A stretch of DNA of 64,000 bases, taken from contig VFIW01000060.1 of NCBI GenBank assembly GCA_006386115.1, forward strand, positions 1 through 64,000, written 5' to 3'. Shown here in pieces: positions 29,996-39,194 of the stretch. The notes under the pieces were generated by a model. It saw only the letters and a list, made by a program, of their open reading frames with translations, had not been told where the DNA came from and ran no database searches. Numbering within the stretch: position 1 is the stretch's first letter; the number at the start of each line of letters is the position of its first letter. Made by a program: the position numbers and the translations under genes. The stretch is from Globisporangium splendens (taxonomy: Eukaryota; Oomycota; Peronosporomycetes; Pythiales; Pythiaceae).

Positions 29996-30011
29996 GCTCA
30001 CTTTCGTTTTC
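29996..30011 (+). promoter_or_regulatory. Oomycete-type initiator upstream of Argonaute
   Basis: GCTCACTTTCGTTTTC resembles the oomycete core promoter (GCTCATT...CA-T/A-TTT, followed by a C-rich flank). It lies 70 nt upstream of the ATG at 30081. It supports starting the protein at 30081 rather than at 29835. Confidence 0.5.
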
Positions 30012-30080
30012 TCCCCCTGCTCGCAGAGGCCAGAGGAAAAGGGAAACTTCAAGTGCACGCGCCTAAGAAGGAGGAAGAAG

Positions 30081-32933
30081 ATGAGTTCGCGTGGCGGACG
30101 GGGACACGGCGGACGCGATGGCAGCCGTGGCGCTGGTTCAGCTCGCGGTCGCGGCAGCGCGGCTCCAGGAAGAGGAGGCGGTCGCGGCGCTGCGGCGCCA
30201 GGAAGAGGAGGCGGTCGCGGGACGTCGGCCGGCGCTGCTGCGCCTTGGGGAGGAAACCGAGGAGCTCCACCTGCGCCACCTTCTGCTCCGCCATCGACGG
30301 CTCCGCCACCTGCACCGGCTCGTGCAGCGCCTCCAGCTCAAGTCGACACGCTGGGATCGGAACTTGAAGAAAAGCTGGATCTCGCGGCGTTTTCTGATCC
30401 ATCGTCGACTCAACTTGTGACGCCGACGGTGCAGATGCATTTCCCACCACGACCGGGATTTGGCCGTGCGGGAACGCCTGTCAAGATTTTGGCGAACCAT
30501 TTCCAAGTGAATTTCAACCCGCGCGGAGACGTGTACCACTACGACGTCGCGTTTGCTGAGAATGGGAATAAATTCTCGAACGATGGACCGCCGAAGACGC
30601 TCGCTGCGAAGATCATGCAATCGCTTGTGGCCCAGATGAAGCGCGAGTTCCCAAGCGTCTGCATTGTGTCGGACGGCCGTAAAAATCTCTACTCGCCGAG
30701 TCGTCTTCCATTTGAAGAACAAGAGTTTACGGGTCTGAAGCTTGCTGACGAAGATCGACCAAAGGAGTACTCTGCTGTGGTGAAGGAAGCCGATCCTGTT
30801 GCGATTCGCATGGAACAATTGAATGAGCTGTTTGCGGGTAATTTGAACTACACTCCTCAAGATGCTCTCCAAGCTCTCGACATCGCGATGCGTCACACTG
30901 CGTCAACGAGATTCACTGTCGTGGGCCGGAACTTATTTGGTAGTGCTGGCAAGAAGGACATTGGCGAAGGAGCCGACGTGTGGTTTGGCTATTTCCAAAG
31001 TCTTCGCGCTACGCAAAGCAAGTTAGTGTTGAATCTTGACCTCGCGGCGACGGCATTTGTCAAGAACATGAGTGCGATCGATTACGTTCGCGAGACGCTG
31101 GGGCTCCACGACCTCCCTACAAGCCTCAACAGGTATCAGCATGGCGCTTTCAACAAAGCGATCAGTGGTGTGAAGGTGGAGATCACGCATCGTCCGGGTG
31201 TTCGCCGCGCGTACCGAGTAAACAAGCTCTCCACCAATGGAGCAGACCAAACTTTTTTCCAAGATGACAATGGAAATCGTGTCTCCATTCAGTCGTACTT
31301 CGCGTCGACGTACAACTTGCGCCTTAGGTACCCTCGCCTTCCGTGTCTCCATGTGGGTGCACGGGACAAGGGATGTTACTTGCCGATCGAAGTGTGCAAC
31401 ATCATGGCGGGACAGAAATGCCCTCGCAAAGCAACGGACACCCAGGTTGCGAACATGATCAGGTTCACGTGCACGAACCCACAGGATCGTAAGCGTTCCA
31501 TTGAGACCAAGTTTCGTGAGGCAGGCTTTGATCGCGACCCGACACTGCAAGCGTTCGGACTGAATGTGAACTCGAAGATGGTCGAGATGCAAGGACGACT
31601 TTTGGCTCCTCCGAACATGGCCTACAAAAACGGAACCATTCGTCCAGACACTGGTGTGTGGAACATGAAGGGGAAATCCTTCTTCCAAGCTGCGAAATTG
31701 AACTCGTGGTCTGTGATCAGCTGCTGTGATCCTCGCCGAAACCCAATGTCCGACATGGAGAAGTTCTTTCGTGCTGTGATTTCTCAAATGGGACAGCTCG
31801 GCATGGATCCACCGAAAAATCTCCCTCCCATCATTGTGAAGCCGCGGAATGAATCTGTCCGTCGGGCATTTGACGAAGCCATTCGCGCTGCGACGTCGAC
31901 TTTTGGTGTGAAGCCTCAAATCGTGTGGGTGATCAACCCGACGACTGATGCGACTGCGTATGGTGATCTCAAGCGTGCGTCTGACACGGAACTGGGAGTT
32001 GTGTCGCAGTGTATGCTTGCGAAACATATCCAAAAATGCAACCCGCAATATATCGCCAACATTTTGCAAAAGGTGAACACGAAACTTGGAGGCAAGAATG
32101 CGGTCATTGCGGAGAACCTTCCGAAGCTTGGTCGCGGCACGATTGTGTTTGGTGCTGACGTGACGCACCCAAGTCCAATGGACCGCACGCGTCCCTCAGT
32201 CGCTGCCGTGGTGGCGTCGATGGACCAGAACTTCATTAAGCACGCTGCGAGCATTCGTGCGCAAGGTCACCGTGTGGAACAGATTACGAATCTGAAAGAT
32301 ATGGTTGTCGATCTAATGAAGCGATTCTATCGCGAGACGCGTTCGAAGCCCGAGCGTATCGTATTCTACCGTGACGGTGTCAGTGAAGGTCAGTTCCGCA
32401 TGGTTCTCAACCACGAAGTCACTGCGATCCGCGAAGCATGTGCGACTCTGGAGAAAGGATACATGCCTCCGATCACGTTCATCATTGTGCAGAAGCGTCA
32501 CAACACGCGTCTTTTTCCGAGTGATCCAAAAACTGGCGATCGCAGTGGCAATGTGAAAGCCGGGACGGTTGTCGACCGTGCGATTTGCCATCCTGTGGAG
32601 AACGACTTTTACTTGATGAGCCACGCCGGATTGCAAGGAACGAGTCGCCCGACTCACTACCACGTGTTGCTCGATGAGATCGGCTTCACAGCTGACGAAA
32701 TTCAAGGGATCACGTACAAGCTGTGCTACACGTTTGCGCGCTGCACGCGCTCTGTGTCGATGGTGCCGTCTGCGTACTACTCGCACTTGGTCGCATTCCG
32801 TGCTCGCTTTTTCCAGCTGGATGGTAGCGACACTGCATCGATGCGTTCGGGCTCGAGCGAGTCAGGCTACGACGTGGATACGCGCATGCTGGAGGTCCAC
32901 GATGCCCTGAAGCAAGTGATGTTTTACGTGTGA
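30081..32933 (+). CDS. AGO1: Argonaute (Ago) protein with intact slicer residues
   Basis: A 950-residue single-exon gene starting MSSRGGRGHGG. The first about 90 residues are GRG/RGG repeats and Pro/Ala-rich. N and L1 domains follow, then PAZ (about 350-480), MID and PIWI (about 640-950). The four catalytic residues are all present: D693 in GADVTHP, E733 in RVEQI, D765 in YRDGVSEGQ and H902 in YYSHLVAFRAR. It should bind small RNAs and be able to cut targets. GRG repeats in Argonautes are often methylated docking sites. I call it Ago1-clade by the GRG N-terminus, which is an inference. The longer frame from 29835 is judged untranslated leader. Confidence 0.95.
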   Translation: MSSRGGRGHGGRDGSRGAGSARGRGSAAPGRGGGRGAAAPGRGGGRGTSAGAAAPWGGNRGAPPAPPSAPPSTAPPPAPARAAPPAQVDTLGSELEEKLDLAAFSDPSSTQLVTPTVQMHFPPRPGFGRAGTPVKILANHFQVNFNPRGDVYHYDVAFAENGNKFSNDGPPKTLAAKIMQSLVAQMKREFPSVCIVSDGRKNLYSPSRLPFEEQEFTGLKLADEDRPKEYSAVVKEADPVAIRMEQLNELFAGNLNYTPQDALQALDIAMRHTASTRFTVVGRNLFGSAGKKDIGEGADVWFGYFQSLRATQSKLVLNLDLAATAFVKNMSAIDYVRETLGLHDLPTSLNRYQHGAFNKAISGVKVEITHRPGVRRAYRVNKLSTNGADQTFFQDDNGNRVSIQSYFASTYNLRLRYPRLPCLHVGARDKGCYLPIEVCNIMAGQKCPRKATDTQVANMIRFTCTNPQDRKRSIETKFREAGFDRDPTLQAFGLNVNSKMVEMQGRLLAPPNMAYKNGTIRPDTGVWNMKGKSFFQAAKLNSWSVISCCDPRRNPMSDMEKFFRAVISQMGQLGMDPPKNLPPIIVKPRNESVRRAFDEAIRAATSTFGVKPQIVWVINPTTDATAYGDLKRASDTELGVVSQCMLAKHIQKCNPQYIANILQKVNTKLGGKNAVIAENLPKLGRGTIVFGADVTHPSPMDRTRPSVAAVVASMDQNFIKHAASIRAQGHRVEQITNLKDMVVDLMKRFYRETRSKPERIVFYRDGVSEGQFRMVLNHEVTAIREACATLEKGYMPPITFIIVQKRHNTRLFPSDPKTGDRSGNVKAGTVVDRAICHPVENDFYLMSHAGLQGTSRPTHYHVLLDEIGFTADEIQGITYKLCYTFARCTRSVSMVPSAYYSHLVAFRARFFQLDGSDTASMRSGSSESGYDVDTRMLEVHDALKQVMFYV

Positions 32934-33442
32934 GCGGTTGCTTGCTCCTCTATGCTTCGATGCTTGTCTACACCAAAGTTTATTGTTGCTGGCCAGTTCA
33001 AAAAATTCTTGAACTCGCAAGTTACACTATACTTTGGTGCGGGCCACCGCGGAGCCTCCTTTCTCCTTTTTTTTCAGCTCTGCATGTTCTCGTAGCGACG
33101 ACAATAGGTCCAGTCGTCGACAGCGTATCAAGCACAGGCTTTCGCGTCGTTGTATAGGTATTCCAAGTATCTTCGATTAAACACGTAAGCATGCATGCAT
33201 GTTCTTTCATTGTGCGTTACTTATGAGGCTCATTGTATGACCCAAAGCGCGCGTTACAAATAGAGTGAAGACTCCTGAATGCTGCAGCCCACCGAGGCGA
33301 TTACATCAGTCAGGAGTATGACGTTCAATTGCGAAGCTAGTATGTCGATACGCGCCTGATCTGCTTCGAAAGAATCTGCTCGTGAGCGCTTCCACGCAGT
33401 CAGGAACAAAGTTGCATTTCCATTGTCCTTTGACGAGGAAAA
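32934..33442. other. Intergenic, convergent 3' ends
   Basis: About 500 bp between the stops of Argonaute (+) and the coiled-coil gene (-). It should hold both 3' untranslated regions. I see no gene or repeat. Confidence 0.5.
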
Positions 33443-35422
33443 TCAGGCGATTTCCTTTGCGATTTTGTTAGCAAACAGAGTGGGTATCCGTAAATTCCTC
33501 ATTTGCGATTGCGACGGCGTTAAAGGATTTGCAGGATCTACAACAACAAACGCGACGACAATTTCAAGATTGGCCATGAGAAGACCAGCATCACAATGCC
33601 GCAAGCACGGCACCAGGTAAATAAAACGCACCCTATCAGGTCCAAGATGACTGTCGTCTTCGAGTTGATTCTCCGCAGGGCTGATCTGCACCAACTCGGT
33701 CTTGAGGATGCTTCGGATGTGTTTGACTTGCTGCTGGGGCTCGCTCAACCATGGGATGCTGTCAGGATTATTCTCTGGCTGTGCATACAAGAACGGCTTT
33801 GCTATGTGTCTATGGGACGACGGTGGCATCGTCATGGGTGACGACTGCGGCTGCCTGGCGTTCCCAAGTCGGTATTTCATTCGCGCATGGGACACTGGAC
33901 CAGCAGTTGAAAAAGACCGTTGCTTCGCTGCAAATGGAGACTGCTGCCGCCCAGATTCCTCTCGATCTGCGTGCTCAGTCGAGATCAAACATGGAGACGC
34001 AGACACGGGGCGAGCCCGCACTTTCTTGAACTCCAGTCGCTGCGGATGGCCGTACACAGTCAGCGGTTTCTCATCAAAGTGCACCAACTCCGTCGCGGGC
34101 TCCGCTGAATTGTCCCTAGTTTGATGGCCAAGCGCATCCTCATCCTTCGCAGCGCGTAGCTCTCGATATTTGTCTATAAGTTCGGCCAGCAAGAACTCCT
34201 TCTCTTGCTGCAGTAGGTTGGCTTTCGCGAGTGCCATGCCCTGGGCTTCCACGAATCGTTCGATGCGTTGAAGTTTCATGTGCTGCTGAGCCAATTGAGC
34301 TTGAAGCGATTCGATCTGGGCGTGCAGCACATCGAGATCCGTCGCAGACCATTCGCTGAAGCCCAGGTGATCGTACGCATCCGAGACGATCTTGTGCACG
34401 AGTCTGTACGAGACCTTGCTCGGTTTCCCGACGCGCGGCTTCTGTTGTTGCCGCGCCGTCGCCTCAGCTTCAAACGGCTGCTCTTGCGTCGCACACAACA
34501 TCTCGATCCTTGTCAGCACTCGCTTCCTCTCGTGGCTCACACGCAAATTCAGCACGTCGCTGTACCGCTTTTCGAATTCGTAGCGTAATTTGGTCTCGAG
34601 CTCCTGTCTCTCGCGTTCAACAGGTGTTTGAAAAAGCAGCATGGAATCCTGTGGATCATCCTTCAAATGGCTTGGGCTGCCGGAAGAACTGTTGGTAAAT
34701 GAATCGGCCATCTTCTTGAGCGCCTGCAAGTCTCTCTGTCCGGGCTCCTGATCGAGCCACACGGTGAATGTAGTCTCGATCGCCTGCTTTTGGCGCTCGG
34801 CGTCTTCCAGACGCTTCACCTGCTTCTCCAATGCCGCGATATGGTCCTGCGTCGCATCCGCGAGTTTCTTGGCCACTTCGACCTCTTGAGCGTTGCTCCC
34901 TGTTCGAAACTGTAGCTCGACGAAGAGATCCTTCCAGTGTACTTTCTCGCTCTCGACATGCTCCATGGCTTTCTTGTTCGCAATGAGCGCTGCATGCGAC
35001 TCCGAAAGCAGTTGCGCCACTTTTGCCAGTTCGTCGTTCACTTTCGATGTCGCGTCTTCCGCGAGACACACTTTCCGAAGACAGTTTTCCTTATCGCCCG
35101 CGAACTCGGCGACTTGTTTCTTCAAGCCTTCGATTGTCTGAGCTGAAGTGCTCAATGCCTGCTTGAGAGACTGCAGGTAGACGTCCTGGATGCCTGAGGT
35201 GCCGCCCACAGTAGCCCCAGAAGAGCGTGTGGGGTTGCGCACGGACGACTTTCGAGGCGAGCCTGATACATTATTCGTCTGCTTGATCAGCATTTTCTTC
35301 ATGCGCTCGGCTTCTTTCCGAGCAGCTTTCAGGGACTCCATGAGGTGCGTGTTTCCCAGCTCCATCGCCGAGTAGGAAGATCGCAGTTCGTTCAGCAGAG
35401 CATGTATCGCGTGCCATCCAAA
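33443..35422 (-). CDS. Large coiled-coil protein, 5' exons unresolved
   Basis: The main exon runs from a 3' splice site at 35424-35423 (TTGTAG|TTTGG on the minus strand) to the stop at 33443, giving 659 residues. It begins FGWHAIHALLNELRSSYSAMELGN. An internal ATG at 35365 would give 640 residues, but the reading frame upstream of it is clearly coding-like. Long heptads dominate residues about 20-240 and 310-430. The C-terminal 200 residues are Ser/Pro/Gln-rich and include a short segment ending RVRFIYLV, reminiscent of a phosphatase-docking motif. No enzyme domain is visible. It could be a cytoskeletal or centrosome-type scaffold; I cannot name it. Start exons probably lie in 35430-35880. 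Confidence 0.65.
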   Translation of the reverse strand, partial: FGWHAIHALLNELRSSYSAMELGNTHLMESLKAARKEAERMKKMLIKQTNNVSGSPRKSSVRNPTRSSGATVGGTSGIQDVYLQSLKQALSTSAQTIEGLKKQVAEFAGDKENCLRKVCLAEDATSKVNDELAKVAQLLSESHAALIANKKAMEHVESEKVHWKDLFVELQFRTGSNAQEVEVAKKLADATQDHIAALEKQVKRLEDAERQKQAIETTFTVWLDQEPGQRDLQALKKMADSFTNSSSGSPSHLKDDPQDSMLLFQTPVERERQELETKLRYEFEKRYSDVLNLRVSHERKRVLTRIEMLCATQEQPFEAEATARQQQKPRVGKPSKVSYRLVHKIVSDAYDHLGFSEWSATDLDVLHAQIESLQAQLAQQHMKLQRIERFVEAQGMALAKANLLQQEKEFLLAELIDKYRELRAAKDEDALGHQTRDNSAEPATELVHFDEKPLTVYGHPQRLEFKKVRARPVSASPCLISTEHADREESGRQQSPFAAKQRSFSTAGPVSHARMKYRLGNARQPQSSPMTMPPSSHRHIAKPFLYAQPENNPDSIPWLSEPQQQVKHIRSILKTELVQISPAENQLEDDSHLGPDRVRFIYLVPCLRHCDAGLLMANLEIVVAFVVVDPANPLTPSQSQMRNLRIPTLFANKIAKEIA

Positions 35423-36809
35423 CTACAAGGAACCAGGGTGTACTGTGCAGCATTCGGAGCCATGTTTTTCCTTATCGCACGCACGCGCAGGTAACAAATC
35501 GGCACGAAGCACATCTGCTGGTGCAGCTCGCAATGTACGCTTCACCTGGCGTCGCAGCACAGACGGATCGCCAGCAGCGAATCTCAAAGCGACGGCAAGA
35601 GATCGTCTTGCGATGCGCACCAGCCACTAGCAAAACAGATTCGCTGCGCATATCGCAACATGTGGAGGCACCTGCGCTGCATGCATGTCGGGTTGCTGGC
35701 GTTACCCTATGACTGCCATGTCGCCGAAATGGCGCCATCCAGTCAGTGTCTGGACCCCATTGAGCAACTTGCCGCGCTTTTCTCTGGCTGCTGTCCCATA
35801 CAAACTCACATTCACGTGCCGAATAGGGGGGGATTCGCCAGCAGACCAACACTCCTAAACTTCAATGTCGCTGCCAGTATAGTTGCGCAATGAGAGTCAA
35901 CTGACTGACCGATGTGTTAGATATGACTACCAGGTAGTCTGTTCTTCGATCCTTCTTCTTCTTCGATGTGAGACAAAGATGTGCCCTTCCCAACTCGCGC
36001 TCGCTGCAAAAAACCTCGGCTGGTTTCTGTGCTGGCAGCCAAAGCTTCAACTGTTTGATACCCTCTTTAAACAATCAGACATTAGTGTATCGTGTTGAAC
36101 GAGGTATGCTTTTATACCAGCACACATCGTTTTGACCTCTGGTTTATAATAGCGACCATACCTCTTATCTACCTCAATGCCTTTACAATTGAATCAAATC
36201 CTGCATCCAGTGGATCCAGCAGGTTGTCCAGTCGCACACAACAACATGCAAACCAAACCAGCAAAACAAAGGAAGCAAGTGCACGTGGGAGTGGATCCGG
36301 GGGTAGGGCAAGTGGACGCCAGCGAGTTGGTGGAGCGGACTGCTTTCTACAAAGCAAAGCAAAGCGATAGGGGGGCGGGCTTCCTTCTTTTTTTTTCCCT
36401 CGCTTTACCAACGCTGGCGCGCGGTCTGTTTGCTGAGTGTGGTGTGTTGGGACTTCTGGAGTCGGCGGGGGGTTCGCAAGGCAACGAGGGCGAACGCAGC
36501 AAGCGAAGGAAGGGAAGAAGGAACGAGACGCGTGGGTTGTGAGTTTGAGTGTGAACGAAGGAAGCCAACCGCGCGCAAGAAGGGAAGGAAGGGGACATCC
36601 GCAGTCCACAAGGGCGGACGCAGGCAGCAGCGACAGAGAGGAAGAAGAACAGACAGCCAGGTCGGCAAGTCTCTGCAAACAAATTCTACAAACCTCTGCA
36701 AGTGTTGCTTGTCGAGGAAGTGGTTGTTTGGTGACAGCGGCGCCGATTTGACTTGTCGAGTGTGTCGACAAGGGAGGGCTTATACAAGAAAGCGTAACCC
36801 TCTGGGACT
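35423..36809. other. Shared upstream region of the coiled-coil gene and the cyclin gene
   Basis: 35430-35880 is open in two minus-strand frames with coding-like composition and probably carries the first exon or exons of the coiled-coil gene, which I cannot delimit. 35880-36809 has no gene that I can support. 36476-36640 is strongly purine-rich on the plus strand (GAAGGAAGGG-type) and precedes the cyclin ATG, so it is likely cyclin 5' leader or promoter. Confidence 0.4.
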
Positions 36810-38331
36810 ATGAATCTCGACCTGATGATGGTCCTGAGTATGCGCCAGAAGGAGATGTCGTACCAGCAGAGCGCGCGCGTGACCCCCATGCCGCCGCCCT
36901 CGTTCTTCGCGCCGTCGGCCAGCCAGCCCCACCACTACGGTAGTGGCGGCGGTGCTGGCTTTGGGCTGCCGGCGGCGCCGCAGTCCCCCGTGACGCCGGG
37001 CTTCACGCCGCACTTTGGCGCCAAGACGGGCGGCGTCGTGCCGCGCGGTTCGGTGTCGCCGCTGTCCGTGGGGCAGCTGCCGTACTCGAACAACTACGAC
37101 CAGTTCGGGTACACGTGGCACTGGATCGCGGGCGTGTGCGCGCACTTTGCGCTGCAGCGCCAGACGGCGCACTTTGCGATCCAGTACGCGCACATCATCC
37201 TCCGCAAGCGCTCGCTGCTGCGCGAACACGACGCATTCTCGATCCGCAACTACGACGACGTGTTCGCCGTGCAGCGCGACCTGCAGCTGCTCGGCATCAC
37301 GTGCGTGTTCATGGCCACCAAGATCGAGGAAGTGCACCCGCCCAAAGCCACCGAGCTCGCCAAGTACATCTCGGAGCAGGGCGCCGTCACCTGCGCGGGC
37401 GACGACCTCGTGCGCTACGAGGGTGAATACCTCGTGGTACGTTTGCATTTGCTTTCTATTCTCTGGAGATGGATCGTCATTGACCTAATTGTTATGCTCT
37501 GGCATTGCTACAATGGAAGGAGCTCAACTGGAACCTGCATCCGACGACGCCGCTCTCGTGGCTGCTCTTCCTGCTGGCGGGGGACTCGTCCGATCCACCA
37601 CTCGACACCATGGGGTACGACAAAGATCTCTGTTTATTGCCATTGTGTGATTGCCTGGCTCACCATTTGTGGCTTGCTTTATATGTAGTGACTTTTCCAA
37701 CCCAAAGCACAACTTGTCGGGGACCAAGGAGCTCTTTGTGGCTGCGGTGCGGCTGATCGACGTGGCGCTGCTGGACTACCAGTCGATCGACTTTCTGCCG
37801 AGTGTGATCGCGGGCTCGGCGCTGCTGCTCGTGGATCCGTCGCTGGACTTTTTGTTTGTGGCGCAGTTCCTGCAGCTCGACCCGAACGTGCTCTGGGAGT
37901 GCAAAAATTGGCTCTATGGCTTAGTCTACGGCATGTCGGACTGGGAATGCCCAGGCAGCCAGGACCGGGACCGTTGGGCCAAGGTGGCCAACGAGGAGTT
38001 CCTGTTCATCCAGGCTCACATCACGGTGCCCAACCACCTCGCGTACGGGCTCCTGCGTCCCGAGAGCACGCCGTACTTCTCGAGCCTGGACAGCAACCAG
38101 CACCACTTCAACTGCGGCTGCGACACCAACACATTTGGCGGGTACCAGTCGACGATGTGCGCGTCGCCGTCGTCGAGCGACAACTACGGCTGCATGTGCA
38201 AGGATGGGTACCACACGTGCGGTGGCTACGGGCCGCACGTGTACCATTTCAAGTACGGCTGGCAGGGCATTGACGGCGGGCTCTCGTACGATGCTGGCGC
38301 TCCCGAGGAGCAAATGCCACGTTTCGCGTAA
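36810..38331 (+). CDS. Cyclin, three exons
   Basis: Proposed exons: 36810-37436, 37520-37614, 37689-38331, with GT...AG introns of 83 and 74 nt, giving about 454 residues. The first exon has a Pro/Ser/Gly-rich leader of about 100 residues and then the cyclin box (FGYTWHWIAGVCAHFAL, MATKIEEVHPPK). The box continues in exon 2 (ELNWNLHPTTPLSWL). The second cyclin fold is in exon 3. The C-terminus is unusual: it is rich in Cys, Gly and Tyr (NCGCDTN, GCMCKDGYHTCGGYG). The box most resembles A/E-type cyclins, which activate CDKs in the cell cycle; the class is not certain. GC content of exon 1 is very high. Confidence 0.8.
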
Positions 38332-39194
38332 ACAACAAAGTTACGTGAAGCTGGAGATGGCGACGATGATGATGAAGAATGGTGACAACAATGACAATGA
38401 TGAAGACAAGACGCGCGCGAGTGAATTGGATTGGGCACAAGACGAAGAGAGAGACCGCCACTTATGAGCCTCGAACACTTGCCCAAGACGTCATTTCTCG
38501 CGACGTGACCCAGATGATGATGATGAAGAAAGAAGAAAAAAGCAGCAAGCGCCAAGTACTTTGGCACTTTTGAGAAAACGTTCTAAACGATAAACACAAA
38601 AACCCGAATCTGCTGACGACTTTCACACAAAGCCACAAACAGAAATGAATAGACAAAGACCACCACACCACACGCGACCATTTTGGAACCGAGACACGTC
38701 AGCAGCAAACCACAACAAGAGAAAAAATGATGTGCCGATGATTTAATCCAACCCCAGAAACAAAAACACAAGAGCAGAAGAACAAACTCAACAACAAACT
38801 CAAACGAAAAGACTCCAGATAAAGCAGCGAAAATCAGCCAAACTCAGCAGAAACAGAGAGAAAAAAGACGCGGCCGGCATCGAGACAATGGGCTTACGCC
38901 TGAAAGAGCAGTGAGGACGACAGTCGTTGTCCAGACATCTCGATGCTGGTGTTCGCTCCGTATTATTTATTTGTAGGTCTTTCCGTTCCTCCGTTTTTTT
39001 TTTTTTTGACCCGGAGGAAAATGAAAACATTTGCCGTGAGTCGCACCACATACATAGATTTTCATTTTCTTATGTTTCGTTGCAGTCTTCATGCTTGTGC
39101 TTTCTTGGACGCTTTTGTTCATCCAAACAGCTACAAACAGTGGAGATAAATACGCACATACGATGCATGCTCACCATTCATTTCGTTTGTTTAC
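38332..39194. other. Convergent intergenic region with poly(T)
   Basis: Lies between the 3' ends of the cyclin (+) and bromodomain (-) genes. It is A-rich on the plus strand and includes a T homopolymer at about 38994-39007. No gene seen. Confidence 0.5.

Noticed and set aside
29835..30080. N-terminal extension of Argonaute from 29835
   Set aside because: Open in frame, but the sequence is not Argonaute-like and an initiator-type element lies at 29996, downstream of that start. The ATG at 30081 begins the expected GRG-rich N-terminus.
30138..30896. 252-codon Arg/Trp-rich minus-strand ORF opposite Argonaute
   Set aside because: Produced by the GRG/Pro-rich codons of the Argonaute N-terminus; there is no pol-free or gene-free part that keeps it open, unlike the retrotransposon antisense ORFs.
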